64,000 nt of DNA from Treponema sp. (GCA_009785545.1 WQWD01000001.1:1-64000); one strand, 5' to 3'; shown: positions 1 through 12,767, numbered from the stretch's first letter. Notes: a model not told the origin generated them from the letters alone. Made by a program: numbers and translations.

Positions 1-491
1 CCGATAACCCTGCCTTCAAACTGGCTGCCATCGGCAAGGTTTATAAAAACTCTGTGAGCGTTACGAATGACGTGGTTATTGGTCAGGACATAACCTCTTA
101 CATCGATGATTGAACCCGAACCGGAACTGCCTGTCTGCGGAACAGGCTCAAGAAACCAGTTAATTGCCATTGTTTCTGTGGTGATATTGACAACAGCGGC
201 ATTTAATCGTTCATAAATCAATATATTTTCTCGTTCACTTTCGGAAAAATGAGCGAATTCATATACGTTATGCGCCATGGGCTCCGACTGGATTAATACA
301 AATTCACTTCCAGGTTCTCTTTGCGCCTGAAAATGAACTTCCTGCATAGTTTCCGTGTTATTCACTCGCACCGATACCGGGGTGAACAAACCAAGACTAA
401 TAGCACCGATTAAACCGGCAGCAACTATTGAAGCAACCACGGCACTTAAAACTGAGAAGAATATAACCTGTCTGTGACTATATAGTTTCAT
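1..491 (-). CDS. htrA: HtrA/Deg-family serine protease, N-terminal part (runs off window start)
   Basis: Reading the minus strand from 491 gives one open frame of about 163 codons that continues past base 1. It begins MKLYSHRQVIFFSVLSAVVA, a hydrophobic N-terminal anchor or signal segment, and later shows the trypsin-fold start GSGSIID followed by TNNHVI, the catalytic-His motif of HtrA/DegP periplasmic proteases. The Asp and Ser of the triad and any PDZ domain lie outside the window. A good Shine-Dalgarno (AGGAG) sits just before the ATG. The start overlaps the 3' end of the upstream 79-codon gene by 14 bp, so the two are probably co-transcribed. Known role of the family: degradation or chaperoning of misfolded envelope proteins. 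Confidence 0.85.
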   Translation of the reverse strand, partial: MKLYSHRQVIFFSVLSAVVASIVAAGLIGAISLGLFTPVSVRVNNTETMQEVHFQAQREPGSEFVLIQSEPMAHNVYEFAHFSESERENILIYERLNAAVVNITTETMAINWFLEPVPQTGSSGSGSIIDVRGYVLTNNHVIRNAHRVFINLADGSQFEGRVI

Positions 492-717
492 ATATCTCCT
501 TACACACCATTTCTTCGATTATTTGTGCAGGGCTTTTTTGAACTGCCATCGCTTTTGTTAAAAGATAATTAACTGTCAAGTTAGTAAAGCCTAAAAGGCG
601 CATTTCCCGCTGACTAATAAAGCCCGTACCATTTGATCCCAGTTTAGGAATAGTCATTGTCAATTCTTCGTCAAGCGCATCATATTCTTCATCAGTCATA
701 TCTTTATATTGTGTCAT
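478..717 (-). CDS. Small acidic protein, candidate antitoxin partner of the upstream BrnT-like protein
   Basis: A 79-residue protein starting MTQYKDMTDEEYDALDEELT, with a strong Shine-Dalgarno (AGGAGG) before the ATG. The N-terminus is acidic and the C-terminal half (about residues 40-75) looks helical. I do not recognise a named family. It follows the 82-residue BrnT-like gene by about 25 bp and overlaps the htrA start by 14 bp. Small acidic partner directly downstream of a BrnT-like toxin is the gene order of brnTA modules, in which BrnA is the antitoxin and DNA-binding repressor, so an antitoxin role is inferred from context only. Confidence 0.55.
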   Translation of the reverse strand: MTQYKDMTDEEYDALDEELTMTIPKLGSNGTGFISQREMRLLGFTNLTVNYLLTKAMAVQKSPAQIIEEMVCKEIYETI

Positions 718-741
718 GGTTACCTCCTTGCCATCATAGGC

Positions 742-990
742 TTACCTAATTTGCTCGATTACATCGTCACGGCTGCTCATAGCATGAAAAACCTTTATCG
801 TATCATCACCGATGGGGTTGTAGAAAACTTCAATCGGATTACCTGCCAAGTTAAAGCCAACAAAAGCATATTTATTTTCGTATCCATCAAGAGGACCTTC
901 AAAAATTCTGGTTTTATGCGCATGAAAGATGTCATCCTGCGTAACACCGTGCTTGAAAGCCGAAGGCACGAATATAAATTCAAGCTTCAT
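742..990 (-). CDS. BrnT-like RelE-fold toxin candidate
   Basis: An 82-residue protein starting MKLEFIFVPSAFKHGVT. The KHGVT segment near the start, a central beta-rich stretch (KYAFVGFNLAGNPIEVFYNP) and the end FHAMSSRDDVIEQI resemble the KHG...ISAR pattern of BrnT ribonuclease toxins. A GTG start at 1032 would add 14 residues (MPLVFSPKICYICL), but homologues usually begin at the MKxEF position, so 990 was chosen. No clear Shine-Dalgarno precedes it. Its neighbour downstream is a small acidic protein, as in toxin-antitoxin operons. It could instead be a generic DUF4258-like protein. Confidence 0.6.
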   Translation of the reverse strand: MKLEFIFVPSAFKHGVTQDDIFHAHKTRIFEGPLDGYENKYAFVGFNLAGNPIEVFYNPIGDDTIKVFHAMSSRDDVIEQIR

Positions 991-1112
991 AAGGCAAATG
1001 TAACATATTTTGGGCGAAAAAACAAGTGGCACTACGGTGGCGAAAAGTTATGTTTTATGAGGCAGCTTGGATATTGTATTATACCAAAAAAAGGCCGATA
1101 ATAAAGGTAGAT

Positions 1113-2489
1113 ATGCGTATATTTTTTGCAATTTCCCTGATTTTCGTTAACATTTCCTTTGTTTTTGGGCTTGATCTGCCTGTTGCCCGGATATCCGATG
1201 ACTCGATTTTAAGGCACAGGTTAAGAGAGTCATGGTTTATTGATTCTCCGCAAAGAGTGTTAAATCAGCATGCAAGAATTGAGCTGCTGCAAACCGGCGA
1301 AAGAGTAGAAGTTAGAGCGGTAAAAGACAGGGAAGAAGTCCACATCATCCTTGCCCGAGAGCGAATGAGCGGCCGAGTTGCCACCGCTTCCGCCCCTGCT
1401 GTAGAACGCAGACAAACAGGGCAATTTCCCCATTGGGCGCAAGGCTCGTGGATGTTGACAAGAAACATAACAACAGGTGAAGGCACTTTAATCAGGATAT
1501 TTCTTCGCAGTGATCAATTTACATTTATACAGCTTCGACCATCAAACAATGAAACAAGCCTGATGGACGTTATTGTTTACGGCGGCTATGTAAGCCGCTC
1601 TTTGCCGATACCAGTTCCTTTTGAGCGTTTATACACAAAACCTTTAAACGATATTTTGAGGCTTGTAGAAGGAAGGTTCCCAATCAGGTACTTCGAGCCG
1701 GATCCTGCCCTTTACAGAGATACCCGCACTTTTGTAGCAAATGTACGCCAACATCTTGGTTCGCTCAAGTTTGCCGATGACGGAGCAATCGACGAAAACG
1801 GAAACTTTGTTTTTATAGCTTCTTTGCAGGAGCAAAACCCTCAGACGGCAGGGCTTAACTGTTCGGGGTTTGTCAAATGGCTTATCGATGGAATTCTGCG
1901 CCCTGTTACCGGAGAACGGCTGACCATCCCGCCTCTAAGAGAACCTTTCGGGGAGCGAGGTTCGTTGTTCACCGCTAACTGGGAAGAAAGACGTGACGTT
2001 TTTTTCGGCCTCGACTGGATCAGAAACCTGGCGGCAGAAGCAAACAGAACATTGCGTTCCCCCGAATTCAGCGCACTGGAAGAATTCGAAGTCCGCACTG
2101 GCAATTTTTCTTCCATTATGTTAAGCCAAAGAGGCAATTTGACAAGGATCTCTGCGCCGGGCTTTCTTTCTGAAGCCGGATTTGCCGTTGAAGTCTTACA
2201 CCCACTGCTCTACACTCTCGCAATTGACGAACCTTTTAGTTTTTTCCTGGCGGCGGTAAACAGAGAAATCGCCACTCCCAATCATATAAGCATAAGAGGC
2301 ACGCCTCGCTTGCGCCAATATTTCCATGTAGCCGCCCTTGTCCCGTTTTTTGACGAGTTTGGCATTTTTAGAATTGCGGTATTCGAAAGCGCTGAAGAGA
2401 CTTCATTTGACAGGTTTCGCCGCACCCATTCAGGCCGCCATGTCAATTTAGTGAAGATACCGATTTCGCCCAGATTTGAGCCGTTTTAA
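1113..2489 (+). CDS. Secreted NlpC/P60-like putative cysteine peptidase
   Basis: A 458-residue protein beginning MRIFFAISLIFVNISFVFG, a clear signal peptide. The ATG at 1113 is preferred over 1026 because the upstream in-frame codons encode no signal and AAGGTAG precedes 1113. Around residue 250 the motif NCSGFVKW resembles the catalytic Cys block (DCSGFV) of NlpC/P60 peptidases. A later HVAALVP segment (about residue 410) could supply the His. The sequence outside these blocks is not recognised. Substrate is unknown; peptidoglycan cross-bridges are the usual target of this superfamily. The 3' end overlaps the convergent DUF2264 gene by 47 bp. Confidence 0.6.
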   Translation: MRIFFAISLIFVNISFVFGLDLPVARISDDSILRHRLRESWFIDSPQRVLNQHARIELLQTGERVEVRAVKDREEVHIILARERMSGRVATASAPAVERRQTGQFPHWAQGSWMLTRNITTGEGTLIRIFLRSDQFTFIQLRPSNNETSLMDVIVYGGYVSRSLPIPVPFERLYTKPLNDILRLVEGRFPIRYFEPDPALYRDTRTFVANVRQHLGSLKFADDGAIDENGNFVFIASLQEQNPQTAGLNCSGFVKWLIDGILRPVTGERLTIPPLREPFGERGSLFTANWEERRDVFFGLDWIRNLAAEANRTLRSPEFSALEEFEVRTGNFSSIMLSQRGNLTRISAPGFLSEAGFAVEVLHPLLYTLAIDEPFSFFLAAVNREIATPNHISIRGTPRLRQYFHVAALVPFFDEFGIFRIAVFESAEETSFDRFRRTHSGRHVNLVKIPISPRFEPF

Positions 2490-4434
2490 GATCGAAAAAA
2501 ACTTCCAGCGAATTGTTAATCAGAAAACTCCCGTCATCCTTTGCTTCAACGGTAGGAGGCTGATATCTTATTTCCATTTCGGCACTGCGGCAAACGGCGC
2601 TTACCAAGACAGTTATTCCTTTTTTTAGGTTTCCTTCCAAAATTGGAATCGCCGTATTAGGAAACAATATATTGAGGTTGGGTGATGGAATAAGTACTCT
2701 ACCTGTCCTTTTTGAATTCTCTTCCATTCCAAGTATACATGATGCGCCCCATGGAAACGAAACAAGAGTCTCATGGTCTTTCTGTGCATGATTGTTTGCC
2801 GGATAATCTTCGTTTTTTTCCGGGTTTCCCGGGTTTTCCGGGTGTACTTTCAATTTTCCCTGAACCCATGGCTCGATAAATCTTGAGACGGAAAAACCTC
2901 CCTCGGCGGACTGCAAAACCCTGCCGCTTTCAATTCGATGAAAACGCAGATGCCATATCCCTGCGCAAACCAGTATTGTCGTTACTTTAACATCATTCCA
3001 CGGCTGCCAGAGACTTGAAACCCAGCCAAAATTACCTGAAGTCTGCCCAACTCTTACATTGGAAACATCGTTTCTGTTTCTCCAAAAATTGTCTCCTTCG
3101 CTAAGAACAAGAGAAGAATCGCAAGCGGCTGTCTCAAGCCCGTAATTTCCAAGAGAAACACAAAATCCTGCTTTTGCCGAATAAACAAATTTACTGTACT
3201 TTGCCGCATTGTTATTCATCTCATATTTTATAGAATTTTTCCCGGAAGAAAAAAGCTGAGCATCTTCTCCGCTATTACAAATAATAAAACCTGGCACTTT
3301 ATCTGTTAAAACATTTATTTTACCTGTATCACATAACGCAATATTATCATCATATATTTTTGACCGGGAAGAAACCTCAGATTGCTTATATGGCGCTTCT
3401 TCGGCTTTCCAGAATGGGTGATCTTCTTTTAGCGCTAATACAATCCACGCCTTCAATCCCCAATACGGAGAGCCCGGTGAATTGTAGATTTCAGACATAA
3501 TAAGATTTGGATAATTGTAACCAACAGAAAGTATACCGCCGTTATCAGTTATCGGAAGAGAAAACCATGATCTCAGATTTCTTAAAAAAAAGCCTTTTAA
3601 TTCACCCCATGGAAGCACCGGTAAATCCGCAAAAGCACAGGCGGAAAAAAACGAGACCGCTCCAAAGCGGTAACATAAACTTCTGCCATAAGGCACAGAC
3701 TCTCCGCTTGAAGTAAACCATGAAGTAAAATTCTTTGAAAATAAAAGCGCCCGTTCAATATAACGTTCAGAGTACTGCAGATTGTGCGCCCCTGCAAGTT
3801 TCGCCCAAATGAGACCATAGTAATGAAAGCCCATAGGGTTGTAAAGATCAAAATTTCCCGCAGATCCGTCTTCGTACCAACCATCCGCACGATACAAAGA
3901 TTCTATTAAATCGAAAGATTCTTTTTCGGCATTTTCATTTACAGGTAACCCAAGTTCCCGAAAACAGGCACATACAAGTATGCGAAAAAAATGCCAGTTA
4001 TTGGGAGGAAGTTCCCGTTTTTCGATAAAGGAAAGCCAGCGGTAGATATTTCCCTTTTCCTTTTGTGAAAGAATATCCCAAAAAGTTTTTTGAGTAAGCA
4101 ACAAGAACAGAGCAATTGGAGCCATTTCAACAAGACGCTGATCTGCATTTCCGCTTTCACCCCAATACCCGCCGCAATCCGGGTTGGTTCCTTCTTTTAA
4201 AACCGAATGAACAAGCTCAATTTCAGAATAATCTCCTCCGCCTGCCACAAACGGCGCAATCCCCCAAAGCGTTCTTGCAAACCCCTCTATGGAAGCAATC
4301 TTGCAATCATTACGTGCGCCGGTATTTCCAAGATGATAACCCCCGGGAACAACATGGTTTTTCAACGGAGACAGCAGCTCAAGAAGATTTTGCTGCAAAT
4401 CATCACGGTTAAGCAAAGGGTTTCTGCATAACAT
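2443..4434 (-). CDS. DUF2264 family protein, glycan-associated
   Basis: A 663-residue protein without a signal peptide, so probably cytoplasmic. The N-terminal part (RNPLLNRDDLQQNLLEL, then SIEGFARTLWGIAPF and YWGESGNADQRLVEMAPIA) matches the pattern of DUF2264 proteins, which have an alpha-toroid look like that of some glycoside hydrolases and lyases. The C-terminal half is beta-rich. The family's activity is not established, but its members commonly sit beside glycosidases, as here (GH106-like gene divergent at 4652). The ATG at 4434 has AGGAG upstream. A perfect-spaced sigma-70 promoter lies at 4508-4536. Its last 47 bp overlap the 3' end of the convergent gene at 1113-2489. Confidence 0.8.
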   Translation of the reverse strand: MLCRNPLLNRDDLQQNLLELLSPLKNHVVPGGYHLGNTGARNDCKIASIEGFARTLWGIAPFVAGGGDYSEIELVHSVLKEGTNPDCGGYWGESGNADQRLVEMAPIALFLLLTQKTFWDILSQKEKGNIYRWLSFIEKRELPPNNWHFFRILVCACFRELGLPVNENAEKESFDLIESLYRADGWYEDGSAGNFDLYNPMGFHYYGLIWAKLAGAHNLQYSERYIERALLFSKNFTSWFTSSGESVPYGRSLCYRFGAVSFFSACAFADLPVLPWGELKGFFLRNLRSWFSLPITDNGGILSVGYNYPNLIMSEIYNSPGSPYWGLKAWIVLALKEDHPFWKAEEAPYKQSEVSSRSKIYDDNIALCDTGKINVLTDKVPGFIICNSGEDAQLFSSGKNSIKYEMNNNAAKYSKFVYSAKAGFCVSLGNYGLETAACDSSLVLSEGDNFWRNRNDVSNVRVGQTSGNFGWVSSLWQPWNDVKVTTILVCAGIWHLRFHRIESGRVLQSAEGGFSVSRFIEPWVQGKLKVHPENPGNPEKNEDYPANNHAQKDHETLVSFPWGASCILGMEENSKRTGRVLIPSPNLNILFPNTAIPILEGNLKKGITVLVSAVCRSAEMEIRYQPPTVEAKDDGSFLINNSLEVFFDLKTAQIWAKSVSSLN

Positions 4435-4507
4435 GGCGTTAAAACTCCTGTATTTACATTTTAAAATATCAAATTATTATTGCATTTCCATTACAATCGG
4501 CGTTTAA

Positions 4508-4536
4508 TTTATATCATGTATAATGCAGTTTGTCAA
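4508..4536 (-). promoter_or_regulatory. Sigma-70 promoter of the DUF2264 gene
   Basis: On the minus strand TTGACA (4536-4531), a 17-bp spacer and TATAAA (4513-4508) form a near-consensus vegetative promoter. The predicted start is near 4501, leaving a leader of about 66 nt before the ATG at 4434. It lacks the 14-bp GTAC element found at the other glycan promoters. Confidence 0.75.
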
Positions 4537-4651
4537 AGTGATTTTTCAACAAATTCGTGGAAATTGGGATATATATGAGAAAAATACCATAATCAGAGGC
4601 ATTGATTTATCTAAAATAATCTGATAATTTAAAAAATAACAAGGACATTTG

Positions 4652-7600
4652 ATGTTATATCCCAAAAATTCAAGTTCATTAAAAGATGAAGATTTTAGAA
4701 ATCCCTCAAGCGAATATAAGGCTGCGCCTTTTTGGGCGTGGAATACAAAGCTCGATAAAGAAGAACTTATCCGTCAGATAGAAGTTTTTAAGGAAATGGG
4801 TTTTGGCGGTGTCCATATTCATGTTCGTATTGGAATGGCTACCGAGTATCTTGGTAATGAATTCATGGACATTGTAACCGCTTGCGTAGAAAAAGCACAT
4901 CAGGAAAAAATGCATATATGGCTCTATGATGAAGATCGATGGCCTTCTGGCGCAGCAGGCGGAATTGTTACAAAAAATAATGATTATCGTATTAAGCATC
5001 TTCTTCTTACAAGGCATCCATACGGAGTGGCTGTAGATATGCCTATACAAAGATGGTCAAGAGTTTTTTTCGGAAGAACCGAAAATGGTGAACTTCTTAC
5101 TTGTTTTGATGTGATTCTTGACAATAACGGCAATCTTGTTTCCTATAAAAAAATTAACGAAAACAGCACTCCTCGCGGCTTTAAACTTTATGCATATATT
5201 GAAACAGCCGAATCAACTCCATGGTATAACAATCAAGCATATGTGGACATACTAAATCCTGAAGCAATCAAAGAATTTATTAAAATTACTCATGAACGTT
5301 ATGCAAAACGTTTACAAAAATATTTCGGTAACGTAATTCCTGCAATTTTTACCGATGAACCTCAATTTGCACAAGGCACTCTTCTTCACGCCCTTGATAG
5401 CTGCGATGTTACCTTGCCATGGACAAGAGATATTCCGGTAACCTACAGCAATGCGTATAACGGGGAAGACCTTATTGCCGGACTGCCGGAGTTAATCTGG
5501 GAGTTAGCTGACGAAAAGGTTTCGATAATTCGCTATCGTTTTCACAATCATATTACAGAACTTCTTGTGTCGGCATTTTTTGATCAATGCGGTCAATGGT
5601 GTGAAGAACATAATCTTCTGTTTACAGGTCACATGATGGCAGAACCTTCTTTGGATGGTCAGACGTATGCCGTAGGGGAAGTCATGCGCTCCTATCGCTC
5701 TTTCGGGCTTCCCGGTATTGATTTGCTTTGCGATGCCAGAGAATTCACTACCGCAAAGCAGGCTCAATCATCAGCCAGGCAATATGGCAGAGCAGGCGTT
5801 CTCTCGGAACTATACGGTGTGACAAATTGGGATTTTGATTTCCGCAGCCAAAAACTACAAGGAGACTGGCAAGCTGCTCTGGGGATAAGCGTGCGTGTAC
5901 CGCATCTTTCATGGGTTTCCATGAACGGCGAAGCAAAAAGAGATTATCCCGGAACCTTTAGTTATCAGGCTCCTTGGCATAAGGAATATCCCTATATTGA
6001 AAATCATTTTGCACGCCTTGCAACAGTTCTTACAAGAGGAAAAGCAGTTTGTCGAATTGGGGTTATTCACCCAATTGAAAGTTATTGGCTGCGTTGGGGG
6101 CCTAGTAAAAACACAGAAACCGTAAGAAAATCCATGGACGAAAAATTCATTACATTATGCGATTGGCTCTTGCGTAGTCTAATTGATTTTGATTATATCT
6201 GCGAATCCACACTTCCTGAGCAAAGCAATATTTCCGTAATAGAAAAAAAGTTTCCGGTTGGTAAAATGACTTATGATGCAATCATCATTTGCGGTATGGA
6301 GACAATGCGTTCAACTACAATTGAATATCTGGAAAAATTTCATAATATGGATGGGAAACTGATTTTCGCAGGCACTCCTCCTACTCTTATTGATGCTGTC
6401 CCAAATGAAAAAATAAAAAAACTATGTGGAAAGAGTACACGATGCGCTTTTGACAGGCAGGCAATCCTTAATACACTGGAAGAATTCCGTACCGTACAAA
6501 TATATGAAGGGAACGGTGCGCAATCACACAGATTTCTTTACCAAATGCGGGAAGAACGCAATTTAGATAATTATCTTGAAAATCAATGGCTTTTTATTTG
6601 TCATGCCGATAAAGAGGCAAATAAAGATACTCCTCACTCCGATGATTATCGAATTCAAATCCGTGGAGAATGGGAACTAACTGAATACAGTACTGTTAAT
6701 GGAACTAAAAATAACCTTCAAGCGGAAATTTTGGATGGCTGGACAATATTAAAAGCAAAATTATGGGATCACGACAGCATACTAATTAAACTTACACAAC
6801 ATACTCGGCTTATAAAAATTGCGCATACTGATGGATTTTCAGCAATCAGCAAACCAGCAGTAAAGAAATCAAGCATAGACACCCCAGTACGTTTTTTGGA
6901 TCCGGTTCCAGTAACCCTTCATGAGCCCAATGTTCTGTTACTCGACATTGCCGAATTTGCGCTGAACAATGAAGATTGGCGGGACAGGGAAGAAATTCTC
7001 AGAATCGACAATACTCTACGGAAAGAACTGGGCTGGCTTTTAAGAGGGGATTCTGTGGCACAACCTTGGGTAGAATGCGATACATCTGCGCCACATATTT
7101 TGCGTTTACGTTACAAATTTAAAAGCGAAATACCAATTATGAATGCAGAACTTGCTTTGGAAAATGCAGAGATTACCGAAGTTATGATTAATGATAAAGC
7201 TGCAGATAAAGTTTATGGCTGGTATGTAGATAAAAGCATCGGCAAGGTAAGGCTTCCTGAAATTAAAGCAGGAATAAACACACTGGAATTAAAAATGCCA
7301 TTTGGAAAAAACGTTAATGTTGAGTCTTGTTATCTTCTAGGCGATTTCAGCGTTAAGGTTCATGGTATACACTGCACACTTGGCTCTCCTGTAAAAACCC
7401 TTGCATTTGGAGATATTACCCGTCAAGGGCTGCCTTTCTACGGCGGTAACCTAACTTACCATTTAGAAGTAGAATCCTTAGCCACCCCCTCCTATTCTAC
7501 CATACACATAGAAGCTTCTTCTTACAGATTTATGCTGTTAAGAGCATCGTTAGATGGCATTGATCAGGGAGTTATAGCAACCGCTCCATACAGACTTTCT

Positions 7601-7810
7601 ATGAAATGCTCCACTCCAGGTAAACACAAAATCGATCTTACCGGTTTTGGCTGCCGGGTAAATACTTTCGGACAGCTTCACAATAACCAAGATCGTGGCA
7701 AATTTTGGTGGGGACCAAATTCATGGCGTACAACAGAAAGTGCATGGACTTATGAATACAGATTTTGGGCACAGGGAGTGTTAAAATCACCAGAAATTTG
7801 GTCTGAATAG
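4652..7810 (+). CDS. GH106-like glycoside hydrolase (alpha-L-rhamnosidase type)
   Basis: A 1,052-residue protein without a signal peptide, so likely cytoplasmic. Its N-terminal half resembles the (beta/alpha)8 region of GH106 alpha-L-rhamnosidases and related large glycosidases: PFWAWNTKLDKEEL near residue 28, GGVHIHVR near 55, IWLYDEDRWPSG near 90, IFTDEPQF near 230 and TGHMMAEPSLDGQ near 325. The Glu of FTDEP is a candidate catalytic residue. The C-terminal third is beta-sandwich-like. TTG (4649) directly precedes ATG (4652); ATG was chosen, with AAGGA upstream. It is divergent from the DUF2264 gene and convergent with the GH51 gene 13 bp away. In an arabinogalactan context it would remove terminal rhamnose; this is inference. 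Confidence 0.75.
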   Translation: MLYPKNSSSLKDEDFRNPSSEYKAAPFWAWNTKLDKEELIRQIEVFKEMGFGGVHIHVRIGMATEYLGNEFMDIVTACVEKAHQEKMHIWLYDEDRWPSGAAGGIVTKNNDYRIKHLLLTRHPYGVAVDMPIQRWSRVFFGRTENGELLTCFDVILDNNGNLVSYKKINENSTPRGFKLYAYIETAESTPWYNNQAYVDILNPEAIKEFIKITHERYAKRLQKYFGNVIPAIFTDEPQFAQGTLLHALDSCDVTLPWTRDIPVTYSNAYNGEDLIAGLPELIWELADEKVSIIRYRFHNHITELLVSAFFDQCGQWCEEHNLLFTGHMMAEPSLDGQTYAVGEVMRSYRSFGLPGIDLLCDAREFTTAKQAQSSARQYGRAGVLSELYGVTNWDFDFRSQKLQGDWQAALGISVRVPHLSWVSMNGEAKRDYPGTFSYQAPWHKEYPYIENHFARLATVLTRGKAVCRIGVIHPIESYWLRWGPSKNTETVRKSMDEKFITLCDWLLRSLIDFDYICESTLPEQSNISVIEKKFPVGKMTYDAIIICGMETMRSTTIEYLEKFHNMDGKLIFAGTPPTLIDAVPNEKIKKLCGKSTRCAFDRQAILNTLEEFRTVQIYEGNGAQSHRFLYQMREERNLDNYLENQWLFICHADKEANKDTPHSDDYRIQIRGEWELTEYSTVNGTKNNLQAEILDGWTILKAKLWDHDSILIKLTQHTRLIKIAHTDGFSAISKPAVKKSSIDTPVRFLDPVPVTLHEPNVLLLDIAEFALNNEDWRDREEILRIDNTLRKELGWLLRGDSVAQPWVECDTSAPHILRLRYKFKSEIPIMNAELALENAEITEVMINDKAADKVYGWYVDKSIGKVRLPEIKAGINTLELKMPFGKNVNVESCYLLGDFSVKVHGIHCTLGSPVKTLAFGDITRQGLPFYGGNLTYHLEVESLATPSYSTIHIEASSYRFMLLRASLDGIDQGVIATAPYRLSMKCSTPGKHKIDLTGFGCRVNTFGQLHNNQDRGKFWWGPNSWRTTESAWTYEYRFWAQGVLKSPEIWSE

Positions 7811-7823
7811 TACTCACGCTAAT

Positions 7824-10845
<3,022 letters not shown>

Positions 10846-10879
10846 AAAACCTCCATAAAATAATTTAAAACTAAAATAT

Positions 10880-11800
10880 CTATCCTTTTACTGCGCCAAT
10901 CGCAATACCGGAAATAAAATATTTTTGAACAAAAGGATACAAGAATATTATAGGTCCTGTTACAAGAACTGCAGTAGCCATCTGCAAGGTAACTGTAGGG
11001 ATAAGACCTGTCTGAACAACCACCGAACCTGCCAGTGATTGGCGTAATGCCGCAGCCTCATTGACGATCCTGAAGAGGTAAAACTGCAGCGGTCTGAATT
11101 CACGATCAGGTAAATACAGCAGCGAGAGATACCATTCATTCCAGTAGCCCAAAGCAAGAAACAAACCGATAGTTGCCAAAGCCGGTTTCATCATTGGTAG
11201 TATCAGGTTCAAAAAAATTTTAAAATCGTTAGCTCCGTCAATTTTTCCGGATTCGGTAATTTCAATAGGTACAGACTTAACAAAATTACGCATTAAAATA
11301 ATCAGCCAAGGAGTCATAAGCAGAGGCAATAAGACTGCGAGATAGTTATTCCTGAGCTGGAGGTAACGCACCATCCAGAGAAATGTGGGAACCAAGCCTG
11401 CCGAAAACAGCGTTGTGAAATAGAAGAAAAATGACAACTTGTTTCTGAGAAAAAAATCCGGACGGCATAGAGCATAACCAGTCATAGCAATTATGAAAAG
11501 ACCCAGTGTTGTACCCACTATAGTCATAGTAATTGTTACCACATAAGAGCCTATCAAAACCCTTGGGTGTGTTAATAGTATATTATAAGCCTCAAAGTTG
11601 AATCCTCTTGGGAGAATACCTATTCCTTCAGTAGTAATAATACTTTCATCACTTAACGATGCGGAAATCATCATTACAAAAGGCAACAAACAACAAATAG
11701 AAAAGAACGAGATAAAAACAAACGCAAAAATCAGGAGAGCTATAGATGATTTTTCCCGCTTTACTTTTCCGGTATTTTTTTTCTTATTAAAATAATGCAT
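10880..11800 (-). CDS. ABC sugar importer permease, MalG/LplC type
   Basis: About 306 residues from the ATG at 11800 (MHYFNKKKNT); the upstream in-frame start at 11830 would lengthen the overlap with the preceding permease to 44 bp, while 11800 gives a 14-bp overlap and has GAGGA upstream. Six hydrophobic segments are visible, and the cytoplasmic EAA loop reads ESGKIDGANDFKIFLNLILP near residue 195, which docks the ATPase. The C-terminus ends in GIAIGAVKG, typical of MalG-like permeases. It forms a pair with the permease at 11787-12728. No ATPase gene is nearby. Confidence 0.93.
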   Translation of the reverse strand: MHYFNKKKNTGKVKREKSSIALLIFAFVFISFFSICCLLPFVMMISASLSDESIITTEGIGILPRGFNFEAYNILLTHPRVLIGSYVVTITMTIVGTTLGLFIIAMTGYALCRPDFFLRNKLSFFFYFTTLFSAGLVPTFLWMVRYLQLRNNYLAVLLPLLMTPWLIILMRNFVKSVPIEITESGKIDGANDFKIFLNLILPMMKPALATIGLFLALGYWNEWYLSLLYLPDREFRPLQFYLFRIVNEAAALRQSLAGSVVVQTGLIPTVTLQMATAVLVTGPIIFLYPFVQKYFISGIAIGAVKG

Positions 11801-12728
11801 AATCTTTTTCGATCCTCTTAATAATAGCATTTGCAGTAATTACGATAATAAAACCGAATACAGATTGATATAGTCCCACGGCGGCAGCACTGGTAAAATT
11901 GAATTGATTCATAAGGCTGCGAAAGACAAATGTTTCAATAATATCTGTAGTTGGTTGCAATATGGGATTCGCCGTTCCTACAAGATTGTAGAATAGACCG
12001 AAATTCCCCCTAAGAATACCTCCTAAGGAAAAAAGAATCAATATAACCACAGTACGTCGAAGATGAGGCAGTATAATATACCGAATCCGTTGAAATGCAC
12101 TAGCACCATCTATCGCTGCAGCTTCATAAATTCCTGGATCTATTGCCATTATAGCGGCAAAATAAATTATAGAGCCGTATCCTGTAGATTGCCAAAGATG
12201 AACCAATACAATAATAAAAGGCCAAATAGCAGGGTTTCTGTAAAAACTTTCATGGGTTCCACCCATGGATTGTATTAAGTTGGGTATAAAACCATAATCG
12301 GAATTCAATATACCAAACGCCAAAAAACCAATCAAAACAGGAGAAATAAAGAAAGGTAAAAACATAATAGTCTGAGTAACTTTTTTGAATGTTCTTATTC
12401 CAATTTCATTGAGGAGTATGGCAACAAATATCTGCAAAAAATTACCCAGCAGGATAAAAGCCAAGTTGTAAAGAATGGTATTTCTTGTTAATGCCCAAAG
12501 CTGCCCACTAAGGAACAAAAAGCGAAAATTATCAAATCCAACAAAGGGGCTCCCAAAAATCCCCAAATTATACCTGAAATTCGTAAAAGCAATATAAACA
12601 CCAGGCATAGGGATGTAAGCAAAAACAATAAAAAACAATATGGCGGGGGTACACATGAGAATTAAAATTCTGTTATCCCATAATTTTTTTGCTAATCTAT
12701 TTTTCCCATGTTGAACCTTTTGCTTCAC
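11787..12728 (-). CDS. ABC sugar importer permease, MalF/LplB type
   Basis: A 313-residue membrane protein with six predicted helices, start GTG at 12728 with GGAGG seven bases upstream. The EAA loop YEAAAIDGASAFQRIRYIILP lies near residue 220 and the N-terminal part (LFIVFAYIPMPGVYIAFTNF) is typical of LplB/UgpA-type permeases. It overlaps the next permease by 14 bp, so the two are translated together. It is downstream of the GH2 beta-galactosidase by 39 bp, in the same operon. Confidence 0.93.
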   Translation of the reverse strand: MKQKVQHGKNRLAKKLWDNRILILMCTPAILFFIVFAYIPMPGVYIAFTNFRYNLGIFGSPFVGFDNFRFLFLSGQLWALTRNTILYNLAFILLGNFLQIFVAILLNEIGIRTFKKVTQTIMFLPFFISPVLIGFLAFGILNSDYGFIPNLIQSMGGTHESFYRNPAIWPFIIVLVHLWQSTGYGSIIYFAAIMAIDPGIYEAAAIDGASAFQRIRYIILPHLRRTVVILILFSLGGILRGNFGLFYNLVGTANPILQPTTDIIETFVFRSLMNQFNFTSAAAVGLYQSVFGFIIVITANAIIKRIEKDYALF

Positions 12729-12767
12729 TAAACTTCCTCCATCAATATAATTTGAAACTTGCCAGAC

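Noticed and set aside
709..1101. Plus-strand frame covering the BrnT-like/antitoxin region
   Set aside because: The two minus-strand frames have family resemblance and a strong Shine-Dalgarno for the second; the plus frame has neither.
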